64,000 nt of DNA from Oceanihabitans sp. 2_MG-2023 (lineage in GTDB: Bacteria > Bacteroidota > Bacteroidia > Flavobacteriales > Flavobacteriaceae), in NCBI RefSeq assembly GCF_030547245.1, contig NZ_JAUOQT010000002.1, positions 124,001 to 188,000 on the forward strand. The letters are read 5' to 3'. The position numbers and the translations under genes were made by a program. Below the pieces are notes generated by a model. It was given only the letters and a program-made list of their open reading frames with translations. It was not told the origin of the DNA and ran no database searches. Below, piece after piece: positions 51,178-60,336 of this stretch. Numbering within the stretch: the first letter of the stretch is position 1; each line of letters begins with the position of its first letter.

Positions 51178-52341
51178 TTAATCTAAAGCCTGTTTTAAAT
51201 CGTTAATAATATCTTCTACATTTTCTAATCCTACAGAAACACGAACTAATCCATCTGTAATACCAACTTCCAATCGATCTACTTCGGTTAATTTACTATG
51301 CGTTGTAGATGCAGGATGTGTAACAATAGTTTTAGTATCGCCTAAATTAGCAGAAAGGGATGCCATTTTAATTTTATTTAAAAAACTCCTACCATTTTCA
51401 ATTCCTCCTTCCACTTCGAAAGCAACAATATTCCCTCCTTTTTTCATTTGCTTTTTAGCAATTTCATATTGTGGATGCGATTTTAAAAAAGGGTATTTTA
51501 CAAGATTTACTTTTGGGTGCGACTCTAAAAAGGAAGCCACTTGCAATGCATTTTCACAATGTCTATCTACTCGAACCGCAAGCGTCTCTAAACTTTTAGA
51601 CAATACCCAAGCATTAAAAGGAGATAAGGCAGGACCAGTATTTCTTGAGAACAAATAAATTTCTTTTATTAAATCTTTACTTCCAACGGTAACTCCTCCA
51701 AGAACACGACCTTGACCATCGATTAATTTTGTTGCAGAATGAATAACTAAATCTGCTCCAAATTTAATTGGGTTTTGTAAATATGGGGTTGCAAAGCAAT
51801 TGTCTATTACCAACAAAATATTGTGTTTTTTCGCTAGGTTTCCTAGACGCTCTAAGTCTAGAATATCTACTGCTGGATTTGTTGGACTTTCGGCATATAG
51901 GATTTTAGTACTTGGTTGAATCAAATCTTCAATAGCGTCTAAATTATTAATATCGAAATAGCTTGTGGAGATGTTCCATTTTGGTAAAAATTTAGTAAAT
52001 AAACCATGCGTGGTTCCAAAAACACTTCTTGATGAAACAATATGATCTCCTGCATTTAGCAGTGCTGCAAATGTTGAAAAAACTGCAGACATACCTGTTG
52101 CAAAAGCAAAACCATCTTCCGCCCCTTCCATTTTACAAATTTTATCAATAAATTCGGAAGTATTGGGATTAGAATACCTGCTGTAGATATTGCGTTCTTT
52201 TTCTTCGGCAAAAGATGCTCTCATATCTTCTGCATCTTCAAAAACATAACTAGATGTTAAATATAGTGGCGAAGAATGCTCTAAAAATTGAGAACGTTCT
52301 ATTTGCGTTCTAATTGCTTCGGTTTCAAAATGCTTATCCAT
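51178..52341 (-). CDS. metZ: O-succinyl/O-acetylhomoserine sulfhydrylase (MetZ-type trans-sulfuration enzyme)
   Basis: A 387-residue fold-type I PLP enzyme of the Cys/Met metabolism family. YSRYSNPNTSEF, FGTTHGLF, IDNCFATPYLQNPI, and the PLP lysine region VIHSATKLIDGQG are visible. It likely makes homocysteine from activated homoserine plus sulfide, or cystathionine with cysteine. The substrate (acetyl or succinyl) is not clear from motifs. The upstream gene includes a MetX-type transferase that probably makes O-acetylhomoserine. A second, distinct homologue (metY) lies at 55826-57118. Confidence 0.85.
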   Translation of the reverse strand: MDKHFETEAIRTQIERSQFLEHSSPLYLTSSYVFEDAEDMRASFAEEKERNIYSRYSNPNTSEFIDKICKMEGAEDGFAFATGMSAVFSTFAALLNAGDHIVSSRSVFGTTHGLFTKFLPKWNISTSYFDINNLDAIEDLIQPSTKILYAESPTNPAVDILDLERLGNLAKKHNILLVIDNCFATPYLQNPIKFGADLVIHSATKLIDGQGRVLGGVTVGSKDLIKEIYLFSRNTGPALSPFNAWVLSKSLETLAVRVDRHCENALQVASFLESHPKVNLVKYPFLKSHPQYEIAKKQMKKGGNIVAFEVEGGIENGRSFLNKIKMASLSANLGDTKTIVTHPASTTHSKLTEVDRLEVGITDGLVRVSVGLENVEDIINDLKQALD

Positions 52342-52360
52342 TAACTTTTGTTATTATTTT

Positions 52361-55300
52361 CTAATTATTATTCTCAACTAACCTTAATATATCCCCAAAA
52401 ACACCTCTTGCTGTCACTTGCGCTCCTGCTCCAGCTCCTTGAATCACCAATGGTTGGTCTCCATAAGATTCTGTATAAATTTCAAAAATTGAATCCGATC
52501 CTTTTAAAGCACCTAATGGTGAACTTTGTGGAACAGAGACTAACTTGACTTCTAATTTCGCGCCATTTTCATCTTCTAAATTACCAGATAAATCACCAAT
52601 ATAACGTAACACATGATTTTCTTTTTGGTCTTCTTTGGAAACTTTATAGCTATCATTCATCTGCTCTAAAGCATTTAAAAAAGTAGATACATCTACATCT
52701 TGAAGCGACTCCGGAATTAAGTTTTGAATGACTACATCTTCAATTTCATTATTTAAATCTAGCTCTCTTGCAAGAATAAGTAATTTTCTAGCGACATCGT
52801 TTCCGCAAAGATCTTCCCTAGGGTCTGGCTCTGTAAAACCTTTATCAATTGCTTCACTAAGTATTTCTGAAAACAATTTATCTTCCACAGAAAAACTATT
52901 AAAAATATAACTCAATGTACCAGAAAACACACCTCTAATTCGTGTAATATTTTCACCTGAAAGATGTAATAATTTAATGGTATCAATTAATGGCAAACCT
53001 GCTCCAACATTGGTTTCGTATAAATATTTTTTTTGATACTTATCTAAATTGTTTCGTAATTCATTATAAAAATTTAAATCGATAGTATTTGCAATTTTAT
53101 TAGAAGAAACCAAATCGAACCCATTAGAAACTAAAGTATTATAATAATTTACAAATGTTTTACTTGCTGTATTATCTATAGCGATTAAATTTTCTAAATG
53201 GTGTTTTTCGGCAAAATCTATAACAGTTTGAATCGAATAACTTTCACCATTTTGCACAATATCTTCTTTCCAATTTTGAGTAACACCATTTTTAGAAAGT
53301 AGTATTTTTTTAGAATTAGAAATCGCAAAAATATTAAGCTTTACTCCTTTGCGTTTTTCAATATCTTTAGCAGAAGAAATAATTTGATTAATCAGTGCAC
53401 CACCTACCAAACCATGTCCAAAAATAGCCAGATTAACTTTTTTACAACTGCTAAATACTTCGCCATGAATTACGTTTGCAGCTTTTAGCAATTGCTCTTT
53501 TTTAACTACCAAACTTACATTTTTACCAGTAAATGTATTATTAAAAAGCAATGGTGTAATTTGATTTTTTATTAGTGCATTAAACGGCTTATGAAAAGCG
53601 CTTAATTCGATACCAATTATAGAAATAACCGAAACATCATCTACCACATCAATTTTATTAACGTCTTGCGAATAAAAATCATTTTCAAACTCACGTTCTA
53701 AAGCGATAACCGCTTTTGTTGCCTTATCGGCATCGATAATTAAGCCTATTCCTCTTTCAGAAGATCCTTGAGAAATAATGCTTACACTAATATCCTGTGT
53801 ACTCAATGCTTTAAAAATTCTAGCATCGACACCTACTTTACCTAGCAAACCTCTTCCTTCTAAATTTATTAAGGCTACATTATCTAATACAGATAAGGAA
53901 GTAGCTTGGTTACTGTCTTTTTTGGCAGTAATTAAAGTGCCTTCGTCTTCTGGGTTAAATGTATTTAAAATACGAAGATGGATGTTTTTTTCTAATAATG
54001 GAATAATCGTTTTTGCATGTAAAATAGTTGCTCCAAAATTTGCCAACTCATTCGCTTCGGCAAAAGAAAGTACTTTAATTTTTTTTGCGTCGGGAACTAA
54101 ATCTGGATTTGCGGAATAAATACCATTAACATGTGTATAATTTTGAAGCTCTTCAGCATCTAAATAGTTCGCTAAAAGTGCCGCCGAATAGTTACTTCCA
54201 TTTCTACCTAAAGTGGTAGTTTCATTTTTTAAGTTAGAGCTAATAAAACCAGTAACCACATTTACTGTTGTACCATTATATTGTTTAAAATGTGCTAAAA
54301 CATTTTCTTTAGAAAGCGCATGTATTGGTTGCGAGTTACTAAAACTGTCATCTGTTTTAATTAGTGCTCTAGCGTCTGTTGCATTGGCATTTATATTTTG
54401 AGATTTTAGTAATTCAGTAATTAATTTTGCTGATAATATTTCGCCAAAAGCTAAAACTTGATTTTCAATTTTCTCGCTATAATCTCCTAATAAAGAAACA
54501 CCTTCAAAAATGGTTTCTAGCGTTTTAAATTCTTCAGAAAAATCTATAGTTTTTAATGGTGCTTTTTGATATTCTTGAAATGTAGCAAATGCTTCTTTAT
54601 ATGCTTCTTTTTTAGATGCTTTAATAAGAATCCCCTCTAAATCATTCGTTGCATTTCCTCTAGCAGAAACAACAACAGTTATTCGCTCTTGCTTTTCTAC
54701 TTTATCTTTTACTATAGAAATAGCACTATTTAAACCTTCATTATTTGCTAATGATTTACCGCCAAATTTTAATATTTTCATTTTTTTATTTTTTGAATTT
54801 GGTCTAAAAATATTCTCAATTATTTTTTCTAACTGATCAAATTCTATTAAAAAAGCATCATGTCCATGATCGGAATTAATTTCATTATACGTCACATTTG
54901 GATGTAATAATGCTAATTGTTTTTGTGTTTCTCTATTTTCTTCGGCAGTAAAAAACAAATCCGAATCTACACCTACAATACTAATATTTGCGTTGATGTT
55001 TTTTAAAACAGCATCATAATTATCTCTCCCTTTTGTTACATCTATACTACGTAACAATTGATTCATTAACTTGTACGCCGATAATTGAAAACGTTCTTGT
55101 AATTTTTTACCATGATGCAGCAACCAACTTTCGACATTAAAAATTTCTAAGTCATTATTTCTACTTCTTTTAAAACGCTCTTTAAAAGATTTCGGCGTCC
55201 TGTAACACAACATAGCATGCATTCTAGCATCGTGAACAGGATTGCTGGAGTTTAATAAAAACTGCTCTTGTATTTGACAATTTGCAATTAGCCAATCGGT

Positions 55301-55759
55301 AGATTTCCAATCGGTAGCAACAGTTATTAGATGAGTAGCTAAATCTGGAGATAGCACAGCCATTTCCCATGCTATTCCACCACCTAAAGAACCTCCAATA
55401 AGAGCAAAAACAGATGCAATTTTTAGTTTATGTAAACCAACTAAAAATATTTTCGCAATATCTCTTGCTACAAAATCTTTATAATTTTCAATTACAAAAC
55501 CATCGTATCCATTTCCAGGAATATTAAATGCCAAAACGGTATATACATTCGTGTCAATTACTTTTTCTTCGCCAATAATATCGCTCCACCAACCATCTTT
55601 TCCGGCAACATTACTATTTCCTGTTAGCGCATGATTTACCAATACAATGGGAGCCTTATGTAAAGGTTGTCCGAAAATTTGATAGGATAACTCAATATTT
55701 TGAAGCACTCCAGAAGCAAGTTCAAAACCAGGAATTGTTATGTAATGTAGTGAAGCCAT
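52361..55759 (-). CDS. Three-enzyme fusion: homoserine O-acetyltransferase - aspartate kinase - homoserine dehydrogenase
   Basis: An 1132-residue fusion. Residues 1-325 are a MetX-like alpha/beta hydrolase with nucleophile elbow GGSLGGG (Ser124), Asp267 and His300 (GHDAFL). Residues 327-620 are an aspartate kinase (KILKFGGKSLAN; GRNGSNYSAALLA), followed by two ACT-like domains at about 624-695 and 705-765. Residues 774-1132 are a homoserine dehydrogenase (FGHGLVGGAL; LPLIDTIKLL; GFTEPDPREDL). One polypeptide therefore carries the first and third steps of the aspartate-to-homoserine route, plus homoserine activation. Met327, at the domain join, could serve as a second start. It lies in the metY-metZ run under a SAM-I riboswitch. 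Confidence 0.93.
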   Translation of the reverse strand: MASLHYITIPGFELASGVLQNIELSYQIFGQPLHKAPIVLVNHALTGNSNVAGKDGWWSDIIGEEKVIDTNVYTVLAFNIPGNGYDGFVIENYKDFVARDIAKIFLVGLHKLKIASVFALIGGSLGGGIAWEMAVLSPDLATHLITVATDWKSTDWLIANCQIQEQFLLNSSNPVHDARMHAMLCYRTPKSFKERFKRSRNNDLEIFNVESWLLHHGKKLQERFQLSAYKLMNQLLRSIDVTKGRDNYDAVLKNINANISIVGVDSDLFFTAEENRETQKQLALLHPNVTYNEINSDHGHDAFLIEFDQLEKIIENIFRPNSKNKKMKILKFGGKSLANNEGLNSAISIVKDKVEKQERITVVVSARGNATNDLEGILIKASKKEAYKEAFATFQEYQKAPLKTIDFSEEFKTLETIFEGVSLLGDYSEKIENQVLAFGEILSAKLITELLKSQNINANATDARALIKTDDSFSNSQPIHALSKENVLAHFKQYNGTTVNVVTGFISSNLKNETTTLGRNGSNYSAALLANYLDAEELQNYTHVNGIYSANPDLVPDAKKIKVLSFAEANELANFGATILHAKTIIPLLEKNIHLRILNTFNPEDEGTLITAKKDSNQATSLSVLDNVALINLEGRGLLGKVGVDARIFKALSTQDISVSIISQGSSERGIGLIIDADKATKAVIALEREFENDFYSQDVNKIDVVDDVSVISIIGIELSAFHKPFNALIKNQITPLLFNNTFTGKNVSLVVKKEQLLKAANVIHGEVFSSCKKVNLAIFGHGLVGGALINQIISSAKDIEKRKGVKLNIFAISNSKKILLSKNGVTQNWKEDIVQNGESYSIQTVIDFAEKHHLENLIAIDNTASKTFVNYYNTLVSNGFDLVSSNKIANTIDLNFYNELRNNLDKYQKKYLYETNVGAGLPLIDTIKLLHLSGENITRIRGVFSGTLSYIFNSFSVEDKLFSEILSEAIDKGFTEPDPREDLCGNDVARKLLILARELDLNNEIEDVVIQNLIPESLQDVDVSTFLNALEQMNDSYKVSKEDQKENHVLRYIGDLSGNLEDENGAKLEVKLVSVPQSSPLGALKGSDSIFEIYTESYGDQPLVIQGAGAGAQVTARGVFGDILRLVENNN

Positions 55760-55825
55760 TTGTAGATTTTATTAGATAAAAGTGCTACGCAAAATATGAT
55801 TTGCGTAGCATTAAGAACTTAAATT

Positions 55826-57118
55826 TTATGCTAAAATGGTTTCTTTTACCACTTTAAAAGCTGCTTTTAAATCGTCTTTTAAATCTTCAATATTTTCAAT
55901 ACCTACAGAAAGGCGAATTAAATCTTTAGTAACTCCAGAAGCTGCTTGTGCAACTTCATCTAATTGTTGGTGTGTTGTACTTGCTGGATGAATTATTAGG
56001 GATTTGGTATCTCCAATATTAGCCAACAATGAAAATAGTTTGGTGGTATCTGCAATTTTTTTAGCAGACTCGAAACCTCCTTCTACTCCAAAAGTTACGA
56101 CTCCACTTTGTCCTTCTGGTAAATATTTTTCTGCAAGTGCTTTGTATTTACTAGATGCTAAACCTGGATAATTTACCCAATTTACTTCTGGTTGCTCTTC
56201 TAACCAAGTGGCTAAAGCTAAAGCGTTTTCACTATGTTTTTTAATGCGAAGTTCCAAAGTTTCTAGACCTTGAATAATTTGAAAGGCATTAAATGGACTT
56301 AATGCGCCGCCATAATCTCTTAATCCTTCAATTCTAATTTTTGCAATAAATGCTGCTGCACCAATAGCTTCGCTATATACTAATCCGTGATAACCAGCAG
56401 AAGGCTCTGTAAATTCGGGAAATTTTCCGTTGGTCCAATCAAATGTCCCTGCATCGATAATGACTCCTCCTAGAGAAGTTCCATTTCCAGTTATATATTT
56501 GGTAAGCGAGTGAATTACAATATTTGCACCATGTGCAATCGGGTTTAATAAATATGGTGTCGCAACTGTATTATCTACAATTAACGGCACTTTATTTTCT
56601 TTTGCTTCTTTTGAAATCACTTCCAAATCCAGAACATCTAATTTTGGATTCCCTAAAGATTCAACAAAAAATGCTCTTGTATTTTCTTGGGTTGCTTTTT
56701 TAAAGTTTTCGGGATTCGAAGGATCAACAAATGTAGTTGTAATACCATGTCTAGGCAAGGTAACACTTAACAAGTTATAGGTTCCCCCATACAAACTACT
56801 CGATGCAACAATATGATCTCCTGCTTTTAATAGAGTAAGTAACGTTGTTGAAATTGCTGCTGTTCCAGAAGCAGTTGCTACTGCAGCAATCCCTCCTTCT
56901 AAGGCTGCTAATCGTTGTTCTAAAATATCATTGGTAGGATTATTTAATCGTGTATAAATAAATCCCGGAATCGAAAGATTAAATCTTCCTGCTGCATCGT
57001 CTGAATCGTTAAAAACATAAGATGATGTTTGATAAATAGGAACTGCTCTGGTTCCTGCTGTTTGACTAACGTCGTGTCCTGCGTGCAATGCTTTAGTTGC
57101 GAATTTTTGTGTACTCAT
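55826..57118 (-). CDS. metY: O-acetylhomoserine sulfhydrylase
   Basis: A 430-residue PLP enzyme of the Cys/Met family that makes homocysteine from O-acetylhomoserine and sulfide. Typical of the long MetY form are FATKALHAGHD, QTSSYVFNDSDDAAGRF, YTRLNNPTNDILEQRLAALEGG and VIHSLTKYITGNGTSLGG with the Schiff-base lysine. First gene after the SAM-I riboswitch at 57241-57358 and before the MetX-fusion gene, which would supply its substrate. Confidence 0.95.
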   Translation of the reverse strand: MSTQKFATKALHAGHDVSQTAGTRAVPIYQTSSYVFNDSDDAAGRFNLSIPGFIYTRLNNPTNDILEQRLAALEGGIAAVATASGTAAISTTLLTLLKAGDHIVASSSLYGGTYNLLSVTLPRHGITTTFVDPSNPENFKKATQENTRAFFVESLGNPKLDVLDLEVISKEAKENKVPLIVDNTVATPYLLNPIAHGANIVIHSLTKYITGNGTSLGGVIIDAGTFDWTNGKFPEFTEPSAGYHGLVYSEAIGAAAFIAKIRIEGLRDYGGALSPFNAFQIIQGLETLELRIKKHSENALALATWLEEQPEVNWVNYPGLASSKYKALAEKYLPEGQSGVVTFGVEGGFESAKKIADTTKLFSLLANIGDTKSLIIHPASTTHQQLDEVAQAASGVTKDLIRLSVGIENIEDLKDDLKAAFKVVKETILA

Positions 57119-57210
57119 TTTTCTAAGTTTTTGAGTTAATTAATGATTAAACCAAAAGTCAAATAAGCCTCATTAGAAGCATACTTAATAGAAAAATGTT
57201 AAAAAGAAAA

Positions 57211-57239
57211 TACTAATTACAGATGAGTAATTAGGTTTA
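57211..57239 (-). terminator. Possible AT-rich terminator between the riboswitch and metY
   Basis: On the minus strand CTAATTAC(tcatct)GTAATTAG forms a perfect 8-bp stem, followed by TATTTTCTTTTT. Right after the aptamer it could be the expression platform of the riboswitch. The stem is weak in G/C, so this is tentative. Confidence 0.4.
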
Positions 57240-57240
57240 A

Positions 57241-57358
57241 GTTATCTATCCAATCTTCAATTAATGAATTGAAAATTAAGTAGAATTTAGCACCTTCTTA
57301 GTAAATCTAAGGGTTGCTAAGGCTTCATCGAGTCTATCTCTCCGCCTTTCTTGATAAC
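57241..57358 (-). promoter_or_regulatory. SAM-I riboswitch upstream of metY
   Basis: The minus strand carries the SAM-I signature. P1 is closed by GTTATC (57353-57358) and GATAAC (57241-57246). Core segments are AAGAAAGGCGGAGAG, GATGAAGCCTTAGCAACC and GGTGCTAAATTC. A long hairpin (P4) has arms CAATTCATTAATTG, and GATAGATAAC completes the aptamer. Its layout matches the aptamer at 43651-43762. It should repress metY and the following genes of homoserine activation and homocysteine synthesis when SAM is high. Confidence 0.95.
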
Positions 57359-57468
57359 ATTTCAGTAAGTGTTTGAACTTTGTGAGCACAAATATTGCAT
57401 TACAAAAGTTTAATATCCAAATTTTTTATGCTTTTTTATTTGTTTTTTTTTTAAAATCACAGAAAAAA

Positions 57469-59016
57469 TCAAGCATAATTTGCTAAATATTTATCTTTAA
57501 TAATTTGACCAACAGGCTTTTTTTCAATCTTACTTTCTAACCAAGAAATAATATCTAAATATAAAAATGCACGACGTTCGTATGGATGATCTTCATAGGT
57601 TTTTAAAACTTCTAATAATTTTTTAAACTCTTTTTTTAGATCTTGTGGGTAAATATCTTGTAATCCTCTAATAAATTTTATCATTTCTTTTTGCACTTCA
57701 TGCAAATCATTCATCTTTATTAGAAACTTATAGGTACTAAGTAGTAACTTTTCTAAATGATAGTCTAAACCTGCTTCGTAATGTGCAACAAGATTTAAAA
57801 CTCTAGAAAAACAAAGTAAATCTTCGCGCATAGAAAGTGTTTTATTCGATATTATTTTATCTAAATACCGAATACATTCTTTATTATTTCCAGCTCCAAA
57901 ATGCAAACTAGCAAACTTGTAATAAAAAACCATTTTATGGTGTGCATCGATTTTATTTCTAAACGGAATTAGCTCCTTTTCAATTTGAGGTATTAAGGCT
58001 AAACCTTCTTGAAAGCTACCATCAATAAAGTATTTATTAATGTTATGAAAGTTAGTATACAAAAAAACTAAAGTAGCTACATTTTCATCTTTCGGAAAAT
58101 TAGAACTATTTATTGTACCCTTAAACGCTTCTAGTTTAGCAATAAACTTTGGTTTATTTCTAATAAAATAAATAGCCTCTAAAAGATAATTATTTCCTTT
58201 TAAGAAAAACACAGGATTTAAATTTATCATACTCGGATTCTGATAAAATAGATCTACCCATTTGGATGCATACTTATAACAATTCAAAAAATCCTGTAAC
58301 AAAAAACTATACCACAAATGCGCTTTGTAAAACCATAATTTCTCTCTAAAACCAACTTTTGTCATATTGAATTTAGGGAGTCTTTTATTAAAATAATCGG
58401 TTACTAAACGGCTTTCTTCTTCGTTTTTAACATAACCTGTTTTTAAAATGATACTGTAAAGCTGAAGAGATAAATTAGACAATTTACTAGCAATAACATT
58501 TAAAGAACTAATCTCTTTTGCTTGCATTGCTAGTTCGTCTGCACGAGAACTAATACTCCTAGTAATGTATTGAGATTCTATTATTTTTTCTAATTCGATA
58601 ATCTCAAAAGCAGCATTTTTTTCTTCGTTTACTATGGCTAATTCTTTGGCTTTATCTAATATTTTTAAACTTTGCTTATACAATCCTTTATGATACAAAA
58701 TAGAAGCAAAATCTAACTGTTCTCTAATTTGAGAACGTACATTTTGATGCGAAGGATTTAATTTTAAACTAATTAGAATTTGTTTGTACAAATGTGCTTT
58801 TACATTAGCTATCTGTTGTTTTTTTACAATACCACTTTTTACAATAGAAGTTTCGTCGTAAGTTGTAGCTTTATCTAGTAAATTAAACAGTTTTAAAAAC
58901 TTAGAGTCCGTATTTACTCCCAGCCGTCCTACATACAATTTAAATTGCCGCTTTTCAGATTTAGTTAATGACTTAACTAATAAAAATAAATTATCTTTTT
59001 GTTCTTTAGTTATCAA
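57469..59016 (-). CDS. Uncharacterised helical-repeat protein
   Basis: A 515-residue soluble protein with no signal peptide or membrane segment. It is strongly helical and looks like a TPR-like superhelix (for example LYKQSLKILDKAKELAIVNEEKNA at about 115-138, and a long series of amphipathic helices after it). No catalytic motif is seen. It is transcribed divergently from leuA, 144 bp apart, and ends just before the metY riboswitch. I do not recognise a named family; proteins like this occur in other flavobacteria. Confidence 0.7.
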   Translation of the reverse strand: MITKEQKDNLFLLVKSLTKSEKRQFKLYVGRLGVNTDSKFLKLFNLLDKATTYDETSIVKSGIVKKQQIANVKAHLYKQILISLKLNPSHQNVRSQIREQLDFASILYHKGLYKQSLKILDKAKELAIVNEEKNAAFEIIELEKIIESQYITRSISSRADELAMQAKEISSLNVIASKLSNLSLQLYSIILKTGYVKNEEESRLVTDYFNKRLPKFNMTKVGFREKLWFYKAHLWYSFLLQDFLNCYKYASKWVDLFYQNPSMINLNPVFFLKGNNYLLEAIYFIRNKPKFIAKLEAFKGTINSSNFPKDENVATLVFLYTNFHNINKYFIDGSFQEGLALIPQIEKELIPFRNKIDAHHKMVFYYKFASLHFGAGNNKECIRYLDKIISNKTLSMREDLLCFSRVLNLVAHYEAGLDYHLEKLLLSTYKFLIKMNDLHEVQKEMIKFIRGLQDIYPQDLKKEFKKLLEVLKTYEDHPYERRAFLYLDIISWLESKIEKKPVGQIIKDKYLANYA

Positions 59017-59036
59017 TAGAATGCTGTTTTAACTAT

Positions 59037-59065
59037 TTGATTTTTAAGTAATTAGATTATCTTTA
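59037..59065 (+). promoter_or_regulatory. Promoter of the leu operon
   Basis: TTG (59037-59039), 18 bp, then TATCTTTA (59058-59065), one mismatch from TAnnTTTG. The transcription start would be near 59072, giving a leader of about 90 bases before leuA. Confidence 0.45.
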
Positions 59066-59160
59066 TGCTTTTGAGCATCGTAAAAGTAAATGAAAAACAA
59101 ATAATAATACCTAATCAAAATATAAATTCGTAATACAATACTAAAAATATATTTTGATAT

Positions 59161-60336
59161 ATGTCAAATAACAATATACAAATCTTTGATACAACCCTTC
59201 GAGATGGTGAACAAGTACCTGGTTGCAAACTAAACACAGAACAGAAGGTTATTATTGCAGAACAGCTGGATCAACTAGGAGTTGATGTTATAGAATCTGG
59301 TTTTCCCGTCTCTAGTCCTGGTGATTTTAAATCGGTACAAGAAATTTCGAAAATAGTTAAAAACGCAACCGTTTGTGGTTTAACTAGAGCAGTAGAAAAC
59401 GACATTAAAGTAGCCGCAGAAGCATTACAATTTGCTAAAAAACCAAGAATACATACTGGGATTGGCACATCCGACTCGCATATTTTACATAAATTTAAAT
59501 CGAATAAAGAAGCTATTATAGAACGTGCTTTTGCTGCAGTAAAATACGCAAAGTCTTTTGTTGAAGATGTAGAGTTTTATGCAGAAGATGCAGGAAGAAC
59601 AGAAAACGAATATTTAGCTAGAGTTTGTGAGGCTGCAATAAAAGCTGGAGCAACGGTTTTAAATATTCCAGACACTACTGGGTATTGTTTACCTAGCGAG
59701 TATGGTGCGAAAATAAAATACTTAAAAGAAAATGTAAAAGGTATTGAAAAAGCCATTTTATCATGCCATTGCCATAATGATTTAGGTTTAGCTACTGCTA
59801 ATTCTATAGAAGGAGTCATTAATGGAGCTCGTCAAATTGAATGTACTATAAATGGCATTGGTGAACGCGCAGGAAATACTGCTTTAGAAGAAGTGGTGAT
59901 GGTTTTAAAACAACATCCTTACCTAAATTTAGACACCAATATTAAAACCGAAATGCTTTATGGAATAAGTCAATTGGTTTCCGATAGCATGGGAATTTAC
60001 ACACAACCAAACAAAGCAATTGTAGGTGCAAATGCTTTTGCTCATAGCTCAGGAATACACCAAGATGGTGTTATTAAAAACCGTGAGACTTATGAAATTA
60101 TTGACCCAAAAGATGTTGGTGTAACCGAATCGGCTATTGTATTAACTGCTAGAAGTGGAAGAGCTGCTTTAGCGTATAGATCTAAGAATATTGGTTACGA
60201 ATTAACGAAACTACAATTAGATGAAATTTATGCTAGCTTTTTAACTTTTGCAGACAAAAAGAAAGAGATTAATGATGCAGATATTCATCAAATAATTGAA
60301 TCTAGTAAAGTATACCAACAAATAATTTCCGCTTAA
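59161..60336 (+). CDS. leuA: 2-isopropylmalate synthase (short form)
   Basis: A 391-residue DRE-TIM metallolyase condensing acetyl-CoA with 2-ketoisovalerate. [12 protein letters not shown], the metal site [14 protein letters not shown], and AGNTALEEV are all present. It lacks the C-terminal LeuA regulatory domain (about 120 residues in E. coli-type enzymes), so allosteric Leu inhibition at the usual site is not possible. Related homocitrate and citramalate synthases are alternatives, but adjacency to leuCDB strongly favours 2-isopropylmalate. First gene of the leu operon; leuC follows with no gap. Confidence 0.92.
   Translation: MSNNNIQIFDTTLRDGEQVPGCKLNTEQKVIIAEQLDQLGVDVIESGFPVSSPGDFKSVQEISKIVKNATVCGLTRAVENDIKVAAEALQFAKKPRIHTGIGTSDSHILHKFKSNKEAIIERAFAAVKYAKSFVEDVEFYAEDAGRTENEYLARVCEAAIKAGATVLNIPDTTGYCLPSEYGAKIKYLKENVKGIEKAILSCHCHNDLGLATANSIEGVINGARQIECTINGIGERAGNTALEEVVMVLKQHPYLNLDTNIKTEMLYGISQLVSDSMGIYTQPNKAIVGANAFAHSSGIHQDGVIKNRETYEIIDPKDVGVTESAIVLTARSGRAALAYRSKNIGYELTKLQLDEIYASFLTFADKKKEINDADIHQIIESSKVYQQIISA

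Larger units (their letters stand above)
57119..57468. other. Intergenic gap upstream of metY (350 bp)
   Basis: It contains the SAM-I riboswitch (57241-57358). On the minus strand a possible promoter, TTTG, 21 bp, AATATTTG, lies at 57387-57418. An AT-rich hairpin (CTAATTAC / GTAATTAG) with a T-rich tail lies between the aptamer and metY. The long 3' end of the gap (57425-57468) is only A/T-rich. No open frame of interest is seen. Confidence 0.65.

Noticed and set aside
51178-57118. metZ and metY as a recent tandem duplication.
   Set aside because: They differ in length and in motifs (short MetZ type against long MetY type) and are separated by the fusion gene, so they are old, distinct family members.
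59065-59136. A short frame before leuA (ATG at 59065) encoding Leu, Ile and Val residues, considered as a leucine leader peptide.
   Set aside because: Its ATG overlaps the predicted -7 promoter box, so it would not be transcribed, the Leu content is low, and no terminator or alternate pairing follows.
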